From: Todiramphus chloris collaris
Lineage: Eukaryota; Chordata; Aves; Coraciiformes; Alcedinidae
Length of the DNA stretch: 64,000 nt
Assembly: GCA_025345505.1 (NCBI GenBank)
Contig: JANVCC010000014.1
Location: forward strand, 1,958,864 to 2,022,863
Reading direction: 5' to 3'
Below, piece after piece: positions 24,863-36,754 of the stretch (position 1 is the first letter of the stretch; each line of letters opens with the position of its first letter). The translations under genes were made by a program, and so were the position numbers. The notes under the pieces are model-generated. The model did no database searches. It was given only the letters and a program-made list of their open reading frames with translations, and was not told the DNA's origin.

Positions 24863-25619
24863 GTGTGGCAAACACATGCTCAGCTGGGCTGTGTGAAGCA
24901 CAGCACCTTCTCCCAGCATTGAATCTCACCTCTGACTGTTAAAAATGAAGGGTTTCAGCGAGTGCAGGCTGGTGTCACAGCTAACTCCCAGAAGGCTACA
25001 TCCACCTCCAAGGCTTTAAGCACTGGCTGGTTTAAGGGACACGCCAGCTCCAAGACCCTGGAGAAACCATAAAGCCTTCTTCACCAGCCAGGGGTGCAGC
25101 TAAGAAGCTCAGCATGATGCCGGCAGGAGCAGTCAGAGGCAGTAGCTCAGGGATTGTCCCCAGGCTAAATCCACAGCAACCCGAGCAGCAAATGCACATA
25201 ACAAATAAGATCCAACCTCGATCACTGGCCTGTTTGCATCTTCACCTAAGCCTGCAGAGCTGCACAAAAGCTTACCCCAACTCCCCGCCCCGGTGTTAAA
25301 CCTTTCCATCAGCGTTTTGTAACCAACACCGTGATCCTGCTTTGGATCGGTGTGAACCGATTCCTCCCCCCAGGCAAGGCAGTGCTGCGGAAGATTGGGT
25401 TTGCACAGAGTTCCCGTGTGGCACCCACACTGTGCCAGCACAGGTACAGGGCAGGTCCATGCCTGACTGGCATCTTCCCCGAGAGCCCACCAAGATCCGG
25501 GATGAAAAGAGGTGTTGCCATAAAACAAGAAGGAAAACTGTAAGAGAAACCAACCGTGGCAGCCTCGGGGGTTGGGAAAACTCCCGGCAAAGGGAGAAAT
25601 AAGTGGAGATGCCTTATTT

Positions 25620-25635
25620 AAAAAAAAAAAAAAAA
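25620..25635. repeat. Poly-A run
   Basis: Adenine homopolymer of about 16. It contributes a phenylalanine run to the minus-strand frame that crosses it. Confidence 0.85.
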
Positions 25636-26175
25636 GACTCAAATAAGCATAAGCAGAGTTGAAGCAGCAAAATACATGTGCACAGAGCTGACCCAGGACA
25701 GGCATGATGCAGAACATTTATAATCACTCTGTTTTTTATTGTTTCTAAGGTTTTTTTTTTTTCCCTTTAGTTTTTAAGCCACTGGAAAAATCCAGCTCCT
25801 GAGCCAAATGGGTTCATGGAGCCTTGCAAAACAACACGGGGAAAAGCAGGGTGAGAAACTTCACATGTCCCAAGCCCTAAACTCAACTGGCAGTTCAGAG
25901 ACAGACCCCAAGTGGGCTCGATACCAAAGTCATTCCCAGCATCTCCTCGCAGCGAGCAGGCGCTGCCATACTCACAATTTCAGGACTCTCCCGATCTCAA
26001 TCCCGATCCCACTGCACCGGGAGCAAAAGTTTTCCTCTGCCAGTGGCTGCTGAAGCCATTCACTTTTACTTCCCAGGCTGGAGGTGGGGATGGGTGTGTG
26101 GAGGTGGGGCTTAGCCTGCTATTTCAAAAGCCGGAGCACATTTTAAACAAAACTTTTGCAACCTCTTTCAACGGG

Positions 26176-26209
26176 TTTTTTTTTTCTTTTTCTTTTTTTT
26201 TTTTTTCCC
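26176..26209. repeat. T-rich tract
   Basis: About 34 bp of T with two C interruptions, followed by 'cccttctcctgaag'. It is low complexity, and by itself not evidence of a splice acceptor. Confidence 0.85.
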
Positions 26210-29200
26210 TTCTCCTGAAGCCTCAATCCGAAAATGACAAATCTGTCCCTGTGGTTTGCTGAGAAAGGGCTTTGCAAACTGCTGACGCAGTCCCAATCCA
26301 AACTGGTCTTTGACTTTGCTCCATCTCCTGGTTCCTGTCCCCTCACCCCTCCATGCAAGTGTCCCATCTCTACAGGGCTTTCTCCTTACATTCATTTTCT
26401 TATTCCATTTGCTTTATTTATATTTATTTCTTTAACTTTCAAAGTTGTGATGTTAGCCTGGGATTTATGATCCAGAGTGTTTATTTTTCAATAATTGTCC
26501 CCATCTCTTTTTTGCACTAATCACTAAGACATTTCCAGACAAGAACCAGAGGAGTTAATGAACAGGTAGCCCCAGATAAAGCTGTCAAAGGACAACTGGG
26601 ATTTCTGCCTTTGGGGTTCTTCTGGAGCGCTTGCGTGTTTGGGTTGCATGCAGGTGGACATTAGGGACCTCTTCTCCTAGCTTGGACCTGGGTGGATGCT
26701 CTGCGTAGCTGCTAGCACAGCTCCTTCTCAGCCCCACCATCCTAAATGTGTTTTCCTCCTCTTCCTTCTCATTCCTGTTTGTTGGGTTTGCTCCATTTTG
26801 CTGCCAGCTCAGCTGGGGACAGTGACCCATGTGTGGTCACAGTGCCATGGATGGAGCTGGCCCTGGCCCCAGACATCTCCATGCTGCAGAGAGATAAGGG
26901 AGATGCCAGCTGCCTGCACTCGGACACCACAAACAGAGGGGTGGGATGAAAGCAGACAGAGCTACTAACTTGTTCTAGAAATGCATTATCAAAAGAAAAC
27001 TCAGCTGTCCTTTCTGCATGAGCAGGGGTGTAGAGGTTGTTGTACAACCTGCGAGTCACCAGGACCTGCTGCTGAGCAACACTGGTGAGGCAAAGCAAGA
27101 TGAGGGTTAGCTCATCATAGCCAGGGAGACACCTGCAATCTTTGGGGGATGTAGTATGAGGATGTGCTCCCCAAGAGGAGCTGGCTGGAGGGGATGTGTT
27201 CACCTCATGGACTTGGAAATATGTTCAAGCACCCAGGTGAGGACGCTCACCTGACCCACTCCAGCAGCTCAAACAACTACAGGAGACTCTCAGTCACCTT
27301 TGCTGGAGGACATAATGAAAACATCACCAAATATAGCTGGAGATACTGCAGGTTCTCCAGAGAGCTGCAATAAACTTCATCTCTCAAAACTGGTCCTTGG
27401 ATGTCCATCCCCTGTACCTTTGGCTCCACCAGCCTTTTGCAGCTTCAAAAATCATCATTCCCACAGTTTACTGGGAAATGTGTCCCTCCACACCAGACCT
27501 AACCCTGCACATACATTACTCTGCTCAGAAAATCTAAGAAGCTCCCTGCAACCATCTGCAGATGGACTAGCTCAGATGCAGAGTTTGATATATAAAGCTT
27601 TTAGGTGGGACTGGGAAGACAGTCCCTCTCCAGCTCCCTCCCCTCTCACTCTCCACCTGCCACTCTCCACCTTCCCACAGCCATGGCTGTGGGAAGCCCA
27701 GGGGCTACTCAGGGACCTGACAGCTTGGAAAAAAGGTCAAGAAGGCAAAGGTCTTAGTAGAGCAACCTCAGCAATGGATCCTCTGAGGTTCAGGCTTGTC
27801 CCTGGTCCAGAGGAGCCCAGGTCTGGTATCACTCTAGCACTGCTGTCATCATGGTTGCCTCCCTTGAGCTTTTGATCGGTTGGATAGGGCAAAGCAAGGC
27901 TGGAATGAGTTATTTATTGTGTCTGAAAAATAAATGCTGAAGATGGTTTACTGTTTTGCTTGATAAACCACAGTCTCTGGAGGTAACACTTTCAGGGCCA
28001 AATGCCATGAGACTCCATGAGGTGCTTCTTTCTCACTGGATCATGCACCCTAATGCTGCACACACTTTTGCAGGTTCATCTTATGCTCTCCATAAAAGCC
28101 ATTTGTGTGCACCTTTTACCTAAACAAATCCAACCAAACAGGTTGTTTTATTGTATATCTGGATTTCAAAAGCTCTGGAGGACTGAGTCCACCCCTTTAC
28201 CTTCTGCTACCACTTGGCCAAAATGCTGCACCCTGCCCAGGTGATACTGCCAGTCCCTCAGCTGCACTGAACATCAGTGTCCAGGGCTGTCTCAGCTGCA
28301 GATGGGTGCACAAACCCAACCAAGGTTTGCTAGGGCAAATTCACACTCGGACCTCATGATGTTGCAGCCTGGGGACCAGGACAGCTGCAAAGTCACATCC
28401 AAGGAGAATACAAGGTACCAGAGAAGATGGAGAGACCTTTGGTGGGTTCCTCATTCTCTTTTCACCCCAAAAGTCACAATAAACACCCAGACAGAAACTC
28501 TGAATGGGTTATTTTCCATCTTGGGGAAAGCTGAAAAAGGCACATCCATATTTTCCTCCTGACATTTCTTGTTGGAGTTTGATGGATAGGACAACCAGTC
28601 ATGGGAAAGAGGGCATGCTGGGCAGAGGGACTTGATGTTTCCAAAGGAAGGATTAGATGCTTTCCCTGTACAAGATAATTAAATAATAGTTAAACAACCA
28701 CATTATTAGCTCTAGCAGCAGAGATACATTTTGCTAAGTACGAGATGGACAAATCAGCGCATTCAAAAATACTCTTTGCCCAAGTGACCCTGAGTTGTCC
28801 TCCCAAGCAGGGCTGCATCAGACAGATAATGCACTGCAGAGAAAATAAACTTTATCAGCTCTCGTTGGCTCTGCAGTACCTCAGCAAGGCATTATTTCAT
28901 CTAAAAAAGGTATTATTAATATTTTACAGATGCATAACTCCTTTCTTTCCAGAGAAGCTCTGCATGTGCACAGACAGTCCCCCAGGATCCACACAAAATG
29001 TGGTTAACTTGGGTGTGGGAGGTCAGAACTTCTCTTCAGAGGTGAATAACCTGGTGGGTAGACAAGTGTCTCTAGCTGCAGAGGAGAAGAGGCAGACACC
29101 CAAAATGTCTCAGACAAGGGGGTCATCAACCCCCATGCGTAGAGACAGGCAGGGAAAGGTGGACACACCTTCCAGCAGCCCTATTACAGTGGGATGTTGC

Positions 29201-29705
29201 ACGAAAGAAGAGCACCATCTATTGACTTCTCTTCCTCAGCACCTCATTTCTTGCTGCTGTGAGCTGACAGGAGTTTTGCAGGCATATGGGCTGCTGCTCC
29301 ATCCCAGGACTCAGATGTTTGCCAGAGCACCCTTAAAGGCCGAGGAGTGTTGTGTCCTTGGAGCAAAACAATCTTATCCTGCTGGTCCAAGCTGGATACT
29401 CAATGGCATAGCACCAGGCTGCATCTCCACAGTCAGACGGGCTCCTCCTGTTGCCCCAAAGATTTTTCTGGACCCAAAGCTGCTCACCCATCTTTTCCCT
29501 CGTAGGATGCAAACAGATTTCTGCAAAGTATTCAGGTTGTGACTGTGGGGGCTGACTGAGCACAGCGGGGGCCGTTCCCTGGCTGTGCTGGGGGGGAAAG
29601 GGTGCTGCAAAGAGCCTTGTTTACTCCTCCCTGCAACTTCTGCATCCTGCACCCAGCTGTGCCCGCAAAGGAACTTTGTCCTAAACAATAAAGCACAAGC
29701 TGAGA

Positions 29706-30095
29706 AGCACAGAATGGTTTGGGTTGGGAGGCACCTTTAAAGGTCATCTAGTCCAACCCCCCTGCAGGGAGCAGGGACATCTGCAACTACAGCAGGTTGC
29801 TCAGAGCCCCAGCCAACCTCACCTGGAATGTTTCCAGGGATGGGGCATCGACCACCTCTCTGGGCAACCTGGGCCAGGGTCTCACCACACTCAGAAAAAA
29901 TTTCTTCCTTCTCTCTGGTCTAAATCTCCCTCTTTTAGTTTCAATCCATCACCCCTTATCCTGTCACAACAAGCCCTGCTAAAAAGTCTGTCCCATCTTT
30001 CTGACAGGCCCCTTGAAATACAGAAAGGTCGCAGTAAGGTCTCCCTTCTCTTCTCCAGGCTGAACAACCCCAACTCTCTCAGACCATTAGCTATA
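29706..30095 (-). mobile_element. CR1 LINE 3' fragment (type A)
   Basis: Antisense CR1 starting 'cacagaatggtttgggttgg', through 'gggcatcgaccacctctctg', to 'ctgaacaaccccaactctct' at about 30080. It sits 40 bp from an oppositely oriented CR1 copy. Confidence 0.94.
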
Positions 30096-30137
30096 CATGA
30101 GTTGATACTGTATCATCTGGGAGAGGGATGCAGGTGA

Positions 30138-30318
30138 AATACTGTCCCAGGTTGCCCAGAGAGGTGGTCGATGCCCCATCCCTGGAAACATTCCAGGTGA
30201 GGTTGGCTGGGGCTCTGAGCAACCTGCTCTAGCTGCAGATGTCCCCGATCCCTTCAGGGGTGTTGGACTAAATGACCTTGAAATGTATCTTCCAACCCAA
30301 ACCATTCTGTGGTTCTAA
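30138..30318 (+). mobile_element. CR1 LINE 3' fragment (type A), inverted relative to its neighbour
   Basis: Sense CR1 3' end from 'ctgtcccaggttgcccagag' to 'accattctgtggttcta'. With the minus-strand copy to the left it forms an inverted pair whose shared segment lies at 29706-29890 and 30138-30318. Confidence 0.93.
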
Positions 30319-32502
30319 AAAAACCCTTAAACTCCTTAGAAAGAAAATCTTTCTCCTGGTGCATTAGGCCCGTGGCTCTCAGCTCAGAGCCGTCTCCTGC
30401 CTGCTGCTGCCACTCTCTGACCAAGAGCTTTCCTGCAGCTCTTTCAGCTTTCAGGGCACTGCAAACCTTTGACCTTTAAACATTTGGCCATGTAGACCCT
30501 GCACACATGCCATGTAAGTGAAAAGGATAATTCCTATTGAAACCCAAGCACTAGGAAGTCCCAGTGACTTAAAACCTGAATGGGCTTCATGAACTGTTTT
30601 AATTTCTCCAGTCTAATTACAGTCAGTTTGGTGGTGTTAAATTCTCCAGAGGATGTGGTGGAAGGACTATTTTTGGAGCATTTAAAGCCAGTTTGCAGCA
30701 AATGATAACAGCCCTTATCTGGTGCAAAGAGATTATAAAATCTCACATGTCTGAGTTTATAGATGTCCACAGACAAATAGATCGGCACTTCCAGCTTTGA
30801 AGAGGCCAATTCAGTGAGACTGTATCTGCCTAGGCTCTGCTGGTTACTCCAACTCTGCTCTTGGCCCAAGAGTTAAGGTGGGTTTGCAAAGGAGCAGCTC
30901 AGTGCCCTGCCTGGTGAATGGGATACTACTCAACTTGTGGGGCTGAGGCTGATTCTTTTCTTCATGTGGGTTCTGGATTAGGGCCAGGATTTTACATCCG
31001 AGCTCTTCTGATATCATACAGAGAGCCAGCCAAACTCCAAGATGCATATGTTAGGAATTCTGCAGAAGTTGTTCACAGATCTGGGATCTAAACTGTGTGG
31101 CTGGAGTCCACCAGTGGTAATTAGCTGCTTTGCTTCTAGGTATTTTGGGGGCTGATTTCTGAATCCCTGCCTTGCCTTTTAACACATGTTGGAGTTGCCC
31201 TGAGAGCTGTCAGTGAACGTAGCACAGATGTTGGCACAGGCTGAATTCAGAAGAGGAAAGACAAAGCCAAACCCAGGGACTGAACTCATGGTTCCCTTTC
31301 CTGTCCCTCAACCACAGGACTTTCCTTCCTGTCCTAAAGAAAGAGGAAATCTCATGGGCTGTGCAAATGCAGTGAGAAGTATCCTTGTTGTTCTGCATCT
31401 GAACTCCATGATTCTATGATCCATCCTGAAATTATTCTATGGCAGCAGAGGAGGGAAATTTCATGGCATATATTCAACTGAAACTTCAATTCTTATGAAT
31501 GGGCAGTCCTCTAGAGACACAGGGGAGAGCAAATTGCGACAGGGCTGGGTTTCAACACCCACAGCAATAGTTGTGGGACAGAAATCCCGCCTGGGTAAGG
31601 AGGAGGAAAGCAAAAGAAAGGGAAAAAACACGACTTTACTCCATTCAGTTCTTGTGAAACTGCCAGCAGGATCCCTTGAGCGTTAACTATTTTGGGACAG
31701 CATCGCCCGCAATGTGTGAGATGTCTTCAGTTTCGGAAAACCTTTCAAAATATGAGAATGGTGTGGGTTTGTTTTTTTTTTTTTCTGAATAACACAGAAG
31801 GAATAATGTTTCCTGAAGGATGTGCTTTGACTTGAAAACCTTCCAGCTGGGGATTAACGCCGCACTCAGAGGCTGTCTGAGCTCAGAGCATTTACATTGC
31901 TGCATAATTGCACAAGATGCACTTCTCAGACAGTTTTAAGGCCATGAATGTACTTTGCTCCTCTGGGATGCGGTGTCAGAGAGGCTGCCACAGATGGACA
32001 GAGGCCATCATGCTGTTTGTAATTCATTAAAAAAAATAAAAAGAGCTTGCAAGTCATGATCCTTTGCAATTTGGTCCATATTTCCACCCCTCACTACATC
32101 TGAGTGCAGCATGTTATTTGGGAAACCTAATGGAATGATGAAAAGGCTAAAACATGAGTATGCACATAGCAAGAAACATCTCATTTTCCATTTTCTTTCT
32201 CTTTTTTTTTTATGAAGCACATCATACAAGTTGGAACAACATGGAAAAAAAAGGTCTTCCCTTGGTAAAGGATATCAGCTCGGTCAGCACTTACATATGA
32301 TGTCCTTTCAGCATGGCTTTAAAATACAGAAGGCATTTGACAAAGTCCTCATTGTCTACATAGTCTTTCTGATGAGGCTGCAGGCAGATACTAATTAATG
32401 GCATTCATGATGGCAGCAGATTTATTGAAGGTTAATGTATGGGAAACAGCCCCCTGACCATGTCCAGTGTCGGCAACTTGATCCACACTTAATGGGGAGG
32501 TA
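30319..32502. other. Unique sequence, no gene recognised
   Basis: About 2.2 kb. Low-complexity pieces are a T run near 31772-31785 and one near 32201-32211. No coding similarity seen; frames stay below 112 codons. Confidence 0.5.
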
Positions 32503-32942
32503 GAATCACAGAATCATTTTGGTTGGAAGAGACCTTTAAGACCATTGAGTCCAATCATTAACCCAGCACTGCCAGGTCACCACTAAACCATGGCCCTCAG
32601 CACCACAGCTCCACAGCTTTGAAACCCCTCCAGGGATGGGGACTCCACCACTGCCCTGGGCAGCCTGGGGCAGGCCTTGGCAATCTTTGTGGGAAAGAAA
32701 TAGTTCCTCATGTCCAACCTAAACCTCCCCTGGCACAACTTGAGGCCATTTTCTCTTGTCCTGTTGCTTGTTCCTTGGGAGAAGAGACCAACTCCCACCT
32801 GGCTCCAACCTATTTTCAGGGAGTTGTCAAGAGAGAGAAAGTCTCCCCTGAGCCTCCTTTTCTCCAGTGTCCTTTTCTCCAGGGACCCGAGGTCCCTCAA
32901 AGATGCAGGTTCTGCCATCTCCTGCTATTCCTTAGACCCTTC
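32503..32942 (-). mobile_element. CR1 LINE fragment (type B), 3' end present
   Basis: Antisense CR1 from 'aatcacagaatcattttggt' through 'actaaaccatggccctcagc' to the 'ctccttttctccag' block. That block is partly duplicated ('ccttttctccagtgtccttttctccaggga', about 32859-32888), a 15-bp direct repeat. The copy ends near 'attccttagaccct'. Confidence 0.93.
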
Positions 32943-33589
32943 CTGTCCATGCCGGCTTACAATTAGTCTTAATTGATTCTAATGACCTGAATGCCGATAG
33001 CAATGCTGTGAGGAGGGGCAGAGTTTCTCCTAAGAAGGCTCTTACGGAAAAGTAATTAGTCACTGAACCAGACTGCACAACGAGCTCAAGGCGGGCACCG
33101 TTGGGTGCTTAATAATTCAACGAGTTCCTGCTTCTTGGAAGCCTTTGTAATTTGCAGTTGTTATTGAAGTGAAACTTTGCATGAATTTATGCCCAGGAAG
33201 CCTTAGAAGAAATGTGCCATTATCAGCCCTCAAAGTTATCTAAATTAGAATATTTTGTCTTTAGTAGAGCAGGCTAAATAAATTGGCATGTAAGTAAATG
33301 TCATTACAGCCCTGATATATTACTGAATTCTTCCCATTTGCACCAGTATCCTTTTCCTCTCTTTTTGAAGATCACCTACCAATTGAAATATAATCTCATC
33401 AAGCCTAGAACAAGTCCCACCTAAAGGGCTGAGAAAGAATTGGAAGCAGTTTACAGAATAGAAAATACCTTGGGAAATAAAGCCAGGTGGAACAGGCCAG
33501 CAAGGAGAGATATACTGTTTGGGCTAAATTTATTTTAAAAATCATTTTGATATTACAAAAGTCCATCACATCCTGTGGCTGAACTTTTT
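32943..33589. other. Unique AT-rich sequence, possible conserved non-coding DNA
   Basis: No repeat or ORF is recognised. The 32,990-33,360 part has the texture of conserved non-coding elements (AT-rich, homeodomain-like TAATTA/TAATT words, few simple repeats). This is impression only. Confidence 0.35.
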
Positions 33590-33779
33590 GATCAGGACAA
33601 GGGGTGACGGTTTTAAACTAAGAGAGGGGAGATTTAAGCTAGATACAAGGAAGAAAGGTTTTACAATGAGGGTGGTGAGACATTTACACAGGTTTCTCAG
33701 AGAGGTGGTCGATGCCTCGTATCTGGAAACACTCCAGGTCAGGTTGGATGGAGCTCTGAGCAATCTGCTCTAGTTGAAG
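33590..33779 (+). mobile_element. CR1 LINE 3' fragment (type A), tip missing
   Basis: Sense CR1 from 'atcaggacaaggggtgacgg' to 'caatctgctctagttgaaga'. The last about 80 bp of a normal type A end is missing because an opposite CR1 copy starts right there. Confidence 0.9.
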
Positions 33780-33868
33780 ATCATAGAATCACAGAATCTC
33801 AGCATGGTAGGGGTTGGAAGGGGCCTCTGAAGTTCCTCTTGACCAACTTCCCTGCTTCAGCAGGGAAC
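33780..33868 (-). mobile_element. CR1 LINE 3' fragment (type C), abutting another copy
   Basis: Antisense CR1 3' end 'tcatagaatcacagaatctc' and 'agcatggtaggggttggaag', ending after 'ccctgcttcagcagggaac'. It joins the + copy on its left with no gap. Confidence 0.88.
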
Positions 33869-35135
33869 TGGGTGAGATTGCTGGTATAATACTGAAGAGC
33901 AGCAGAAGCATGTAGTGGGGATCCTCCAGCCAGCAAGGACAGACATCAGAGCTGCAAGGACAGCCAACAGCACATGGAAGGGAGGAAGCTCAGGGAGGAA
34001 ATGGTCTTCTGCTCCATGGTAGCATTGCCAGCCAACAGTGTTTAGTGGCTTTATCACAGCAATGCTCACCAAAGGGTCAAGTGCAGTTGTGAGCAAAGTA
34101 GACACCCACAGTGGAGAGGAATAGACAGAACTGGGGAACAGACAGAGCCCAAAATGGTGAAATGGGAGTTCTTAGAGAATCCCAGTGTTTTAGAATTGCT
34201 CAGGCCTTATTTTAGAGGACGTAAGAACAGGGCCATTTCCAGTGCTGGCTTTGGAAAGTCACAGTGAAAGGCTGTAAATCTGGAAGAGCACAGAGCAGAA
34301 GCAGATGAGAAAACAGGCAGGAGCCACATTAAGCCCTATTGTGCCAGCTGTGTGTGGAGATAAGCTGAGCGTAGAGCCAACAATTGCCGGCAGCAAGGAG
34401 GGACAGTGTGAGCAGAGCCATGGTGACGTTCAGCAGGCTCCAAAGTCCTCTCCATCAGAGCTTTTGCCTGAGTGGGATGACACAGAAAAACCTCAAAGTA
34501 GTAAAATAAAACTTTTTTTTGTCCTTGATTTCCAAGTGATCATCAAGTCTCAAAGAAAAGCTGACATGTTCCACTGCTGATCTCTCATCAAGGCTCTCTC
34601 ATCAAGAGAGTCTCCCAAGAGTAGGACACTTGGTTGCCTCTCTGAAGGGCTGAGCTCATCTGCAGCAACATCAGAAAAACACTTCCCAGGCACAATAGCA
34701 CCTTCTCATTAAATGAGATTAATTGGGTTTTGTAAATAGGAGAGGAAGATGTCCACATTGGAGCAATTGTCCTGCTTGTGAGGAACTCTCAAAGATTGCA
34801 GGAGCAATTAAGAGGACACCCATGTCCAGGTGGACAGCAGCCCACCTTGTTCATGAGATGATCCAGCAGTGACCCCAAGACTACAACCATTTACAACTCG
34901 TCACTTCCCCTAGTCAAAACAGTCATTAAGTATTTAGCAACCCTGAATTTCTCTTCCACTGACATCCCGGGTCCTTCCTTGAACTTGTGTCAGCTTTATT
35001 TCATAGTATGCCATGGGAGGGAGTTTCACAAGACAGCTGGGACCCCACATTACAAGCCACCTCCCCTTGTTTGCATTGATGCACTTGATGGTGGCTTCAT
35101 TAGATGCCCCTGAAGTCACAGTGCAAAGTCAGGCG
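33869..35135. other. Unique sequence, no feature seen
   Basis: About 1.3 kb with no recognised gene; a nine-T run at about 34513. Confidence 0.5.
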
Positions 35136-35917
35136 GTTAGGTTGCCGAGAGAAGTGGTAGATGCCTGTGGTAAATGAGTGATTTAGATCACTTAAGGAAT
35201 CACCATCAAAGTACTATCAAAAGTGATTTTAATATGAACTTATACAATGTTCGATAGAAGGTTCATTCTATTACTTACTAACCAGAAGAAACGTACAAAG
35301 GACAATTGAGTTAGAATCGATTTGGAATGATTTACACGGAGACTGAAGACACAAAAGGTAAGGGAGATGCTCCTGAGTCGTGAGGTTCACCGTGGACCTC
35401 TCTTGCTTTCCAAACTCCTGATGGAGCTTAGGCGTGGCTGGATCCAACCTTAGTCCTAGACTTGGTCAATGGTTTATGCCTAATGGAAGGGCTACAAAGA
35501 GTAAGGAAAACCTCCCACACATTAAATCATAAGATGGGGTTGAAATATTTTTAATTATGTTAATCACCAACCAATTATCAGAGTGATTTAATAAAATGTG
35601 CCATAACCAACACAATGATGTAGCTAAAGATTCAAAAATCACAAGGTTCACCTGAGACTTACGACAAAGCTTCCTAAATCAAATCACACACATACAGGTT
35701 CACCCATGAGCAAAATTCTTCTCTCCTTGTAAGCTGTAGTAAACTAATTAGTACCAAATGATCTCTCAAACCTTGTGAAATCTAATTGTAATGAATCATT
35801 TTGTACTGGAGGATCTTGAAGGTCTCTTCCCATGAGAATGATTCTACTCACTGTTCTCCTTTGCTAGCATTTGTCATGACACAATCTTCGACCCTTCTTC
35901 TTTGGCAGCACCTATCT

Positions 35918-36015
35918 TGGAAATCCTCACAAAACCTACTCTGAAATCCTCACAAAATCTATTATTTGAAGTCCTCCTGAAATCTACTCTTTGGAATCCT
36001 CGCAAAGTCTACCCT
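35918..36015. repeat. About 25-bp tandem repeat, four diverged copies
   Basis: Units start near 35918, 35942, 35967 and 35992 and share 'gaaatcctcacaaaatctac' with substitutions. The array lies inside the LTR-type insert. Confidence 0.85.
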
Positions 36016-36199
36016 AAAAGGCATTCCAGCTCAGAAGGAGACAGGAGAGCTCAAAGGGTCTCACTTAGGATCGCTATTTATAGAATTGTGAAATGATTGA
36101 CTTTGGTTGCTATTTTTCCTCTTTGGCCCTAATTCTTGTCAGGTAATTCTGGTAGCTTCCAGAACAGGCTATGGTTCATGCAGCAGGAGTTTCAGGTAC

Positions 36200-36243
36200 A
36201 GTTAGGGAATGCCTAATTATATAGTTAGGGAATGACTAATTGT
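36200..36243. repeat. 23-bp tandem repeat, two copies
   Basis: 'agttagggaatgcctaatt' is followed 23 bp later by 'agttagggaatgactaatt'. Confidence 0.85.
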
Positions 36244-36754
36244 CTTTATTCACTGTACAGCAAACAGGACTAGAAGGTACCAGATGTCCCAACTCATTGC
36301 GCTTGTAGACAAAACAAGAACACGATGTTGGCTGGTCCTGACATCGTAACGGTGTTTCACCCCTGGAAACATTCAAGATCAGGCTGAAAGGGTCTCTGCA
36401 CAACCTAATCTAGTTGCAGAAGTCCCTGCTCCCTGCAGGGTGGTCAGACTAGATAATCATGAGCTTGAAAGGTCCCTTCCAACACAAACACTTCCGTGAT
36501 TCTAACATGAGATTTGCAGGCCCTGACAAGCTCATGTCTCACAGTAGGAATTCACCTGAACAAGTGGAGATTTCCACCTCCAGATTCTCTGAAGACATGG
36601 CAGACCCATGAAGGCAACTATTCCATTTGGAGAGGGAGGCTTGACAGCTGGTCAGAAAGGATTTTCCAGCCAACCCTTCCAGGATCTGCACCGTGTGTCC
36701 AGGGCAGATGCTGCAAACCCTGGCAAACTTTGCTCCATCAAAGCATTCGTCCAA

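Larger units (their letters stand above)
24863..29705. other. Unique sequence, CpG-richer patch, no gene confirmed
   Basis: About 4.8 kb without CR1. It includes poly-A/T tracts (25620-25635, 25750-25762, 26176-26209), a moderately CpG-enriched patch at about 25261-26120, and the longest open frames in the window (28745-29542 + and 25133-25717 -). Neither frame resembles a known protein. Confidence 0.5.
35166..36359. mobile_element. LTR-type element inserted in CR1
   Basis: The 1.2-kb insert begins TGTGGT and ends TTTCA, the TG...CA form of LTRs. It carries no ORF of note. The minus strand has a TATAAATA box (36075-36082), so transcription may run right to left. It holds two tandem repeats (35918-36015 and 36200-36243), which can be LTR enhancer repeats or plain slippage. 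I found no clear target-site duplication. Orientation and family are unresolved. Confidence 0.65.
35136..36505 (+). mobile_element. CR1 LINE 3' fragment (type A), split by an LTR
   Basis: The left part ends 'gagaagtggtagatgcc' at 35165. The right part resumes 'cccctggaaacattcaagat' at 36360 and runs to 'acacttccgtgattct' near 36503. In intact type A copies these sequences are adjacent ('gtggtcgatgccccatccctgg'), so everything between them came in later. Confidence 0.88.

Noticed and set aside
25133..25717. Minus-strand open frame of 194 codons
   Set aside because: It includes a phenylalanine run translated from a poly-A tract, overlaps several other open frames and shows no domain. Treated as chance.
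26176..26225. Long pyrimidine tract followed by 'ctgaag', considered a splice acceptor
   Set aside because: The tract is low complexity, and the frame that follows shows no protein-like features.
27300..27875. Plus-strand frame of 191 codons rich in proline and serine
   Set aside because: No motif, start context or neighbour supports it; composition reflects local CT-rich DNA.
35918..36015. Repeats spaced about 25 bp, considered as a CRISPR-like array
   Set aside because: Units are contiguous and diverged without unique spacers, and the host is a vertebrate. It is a plain tandem repeat inside an LTR-type insert.
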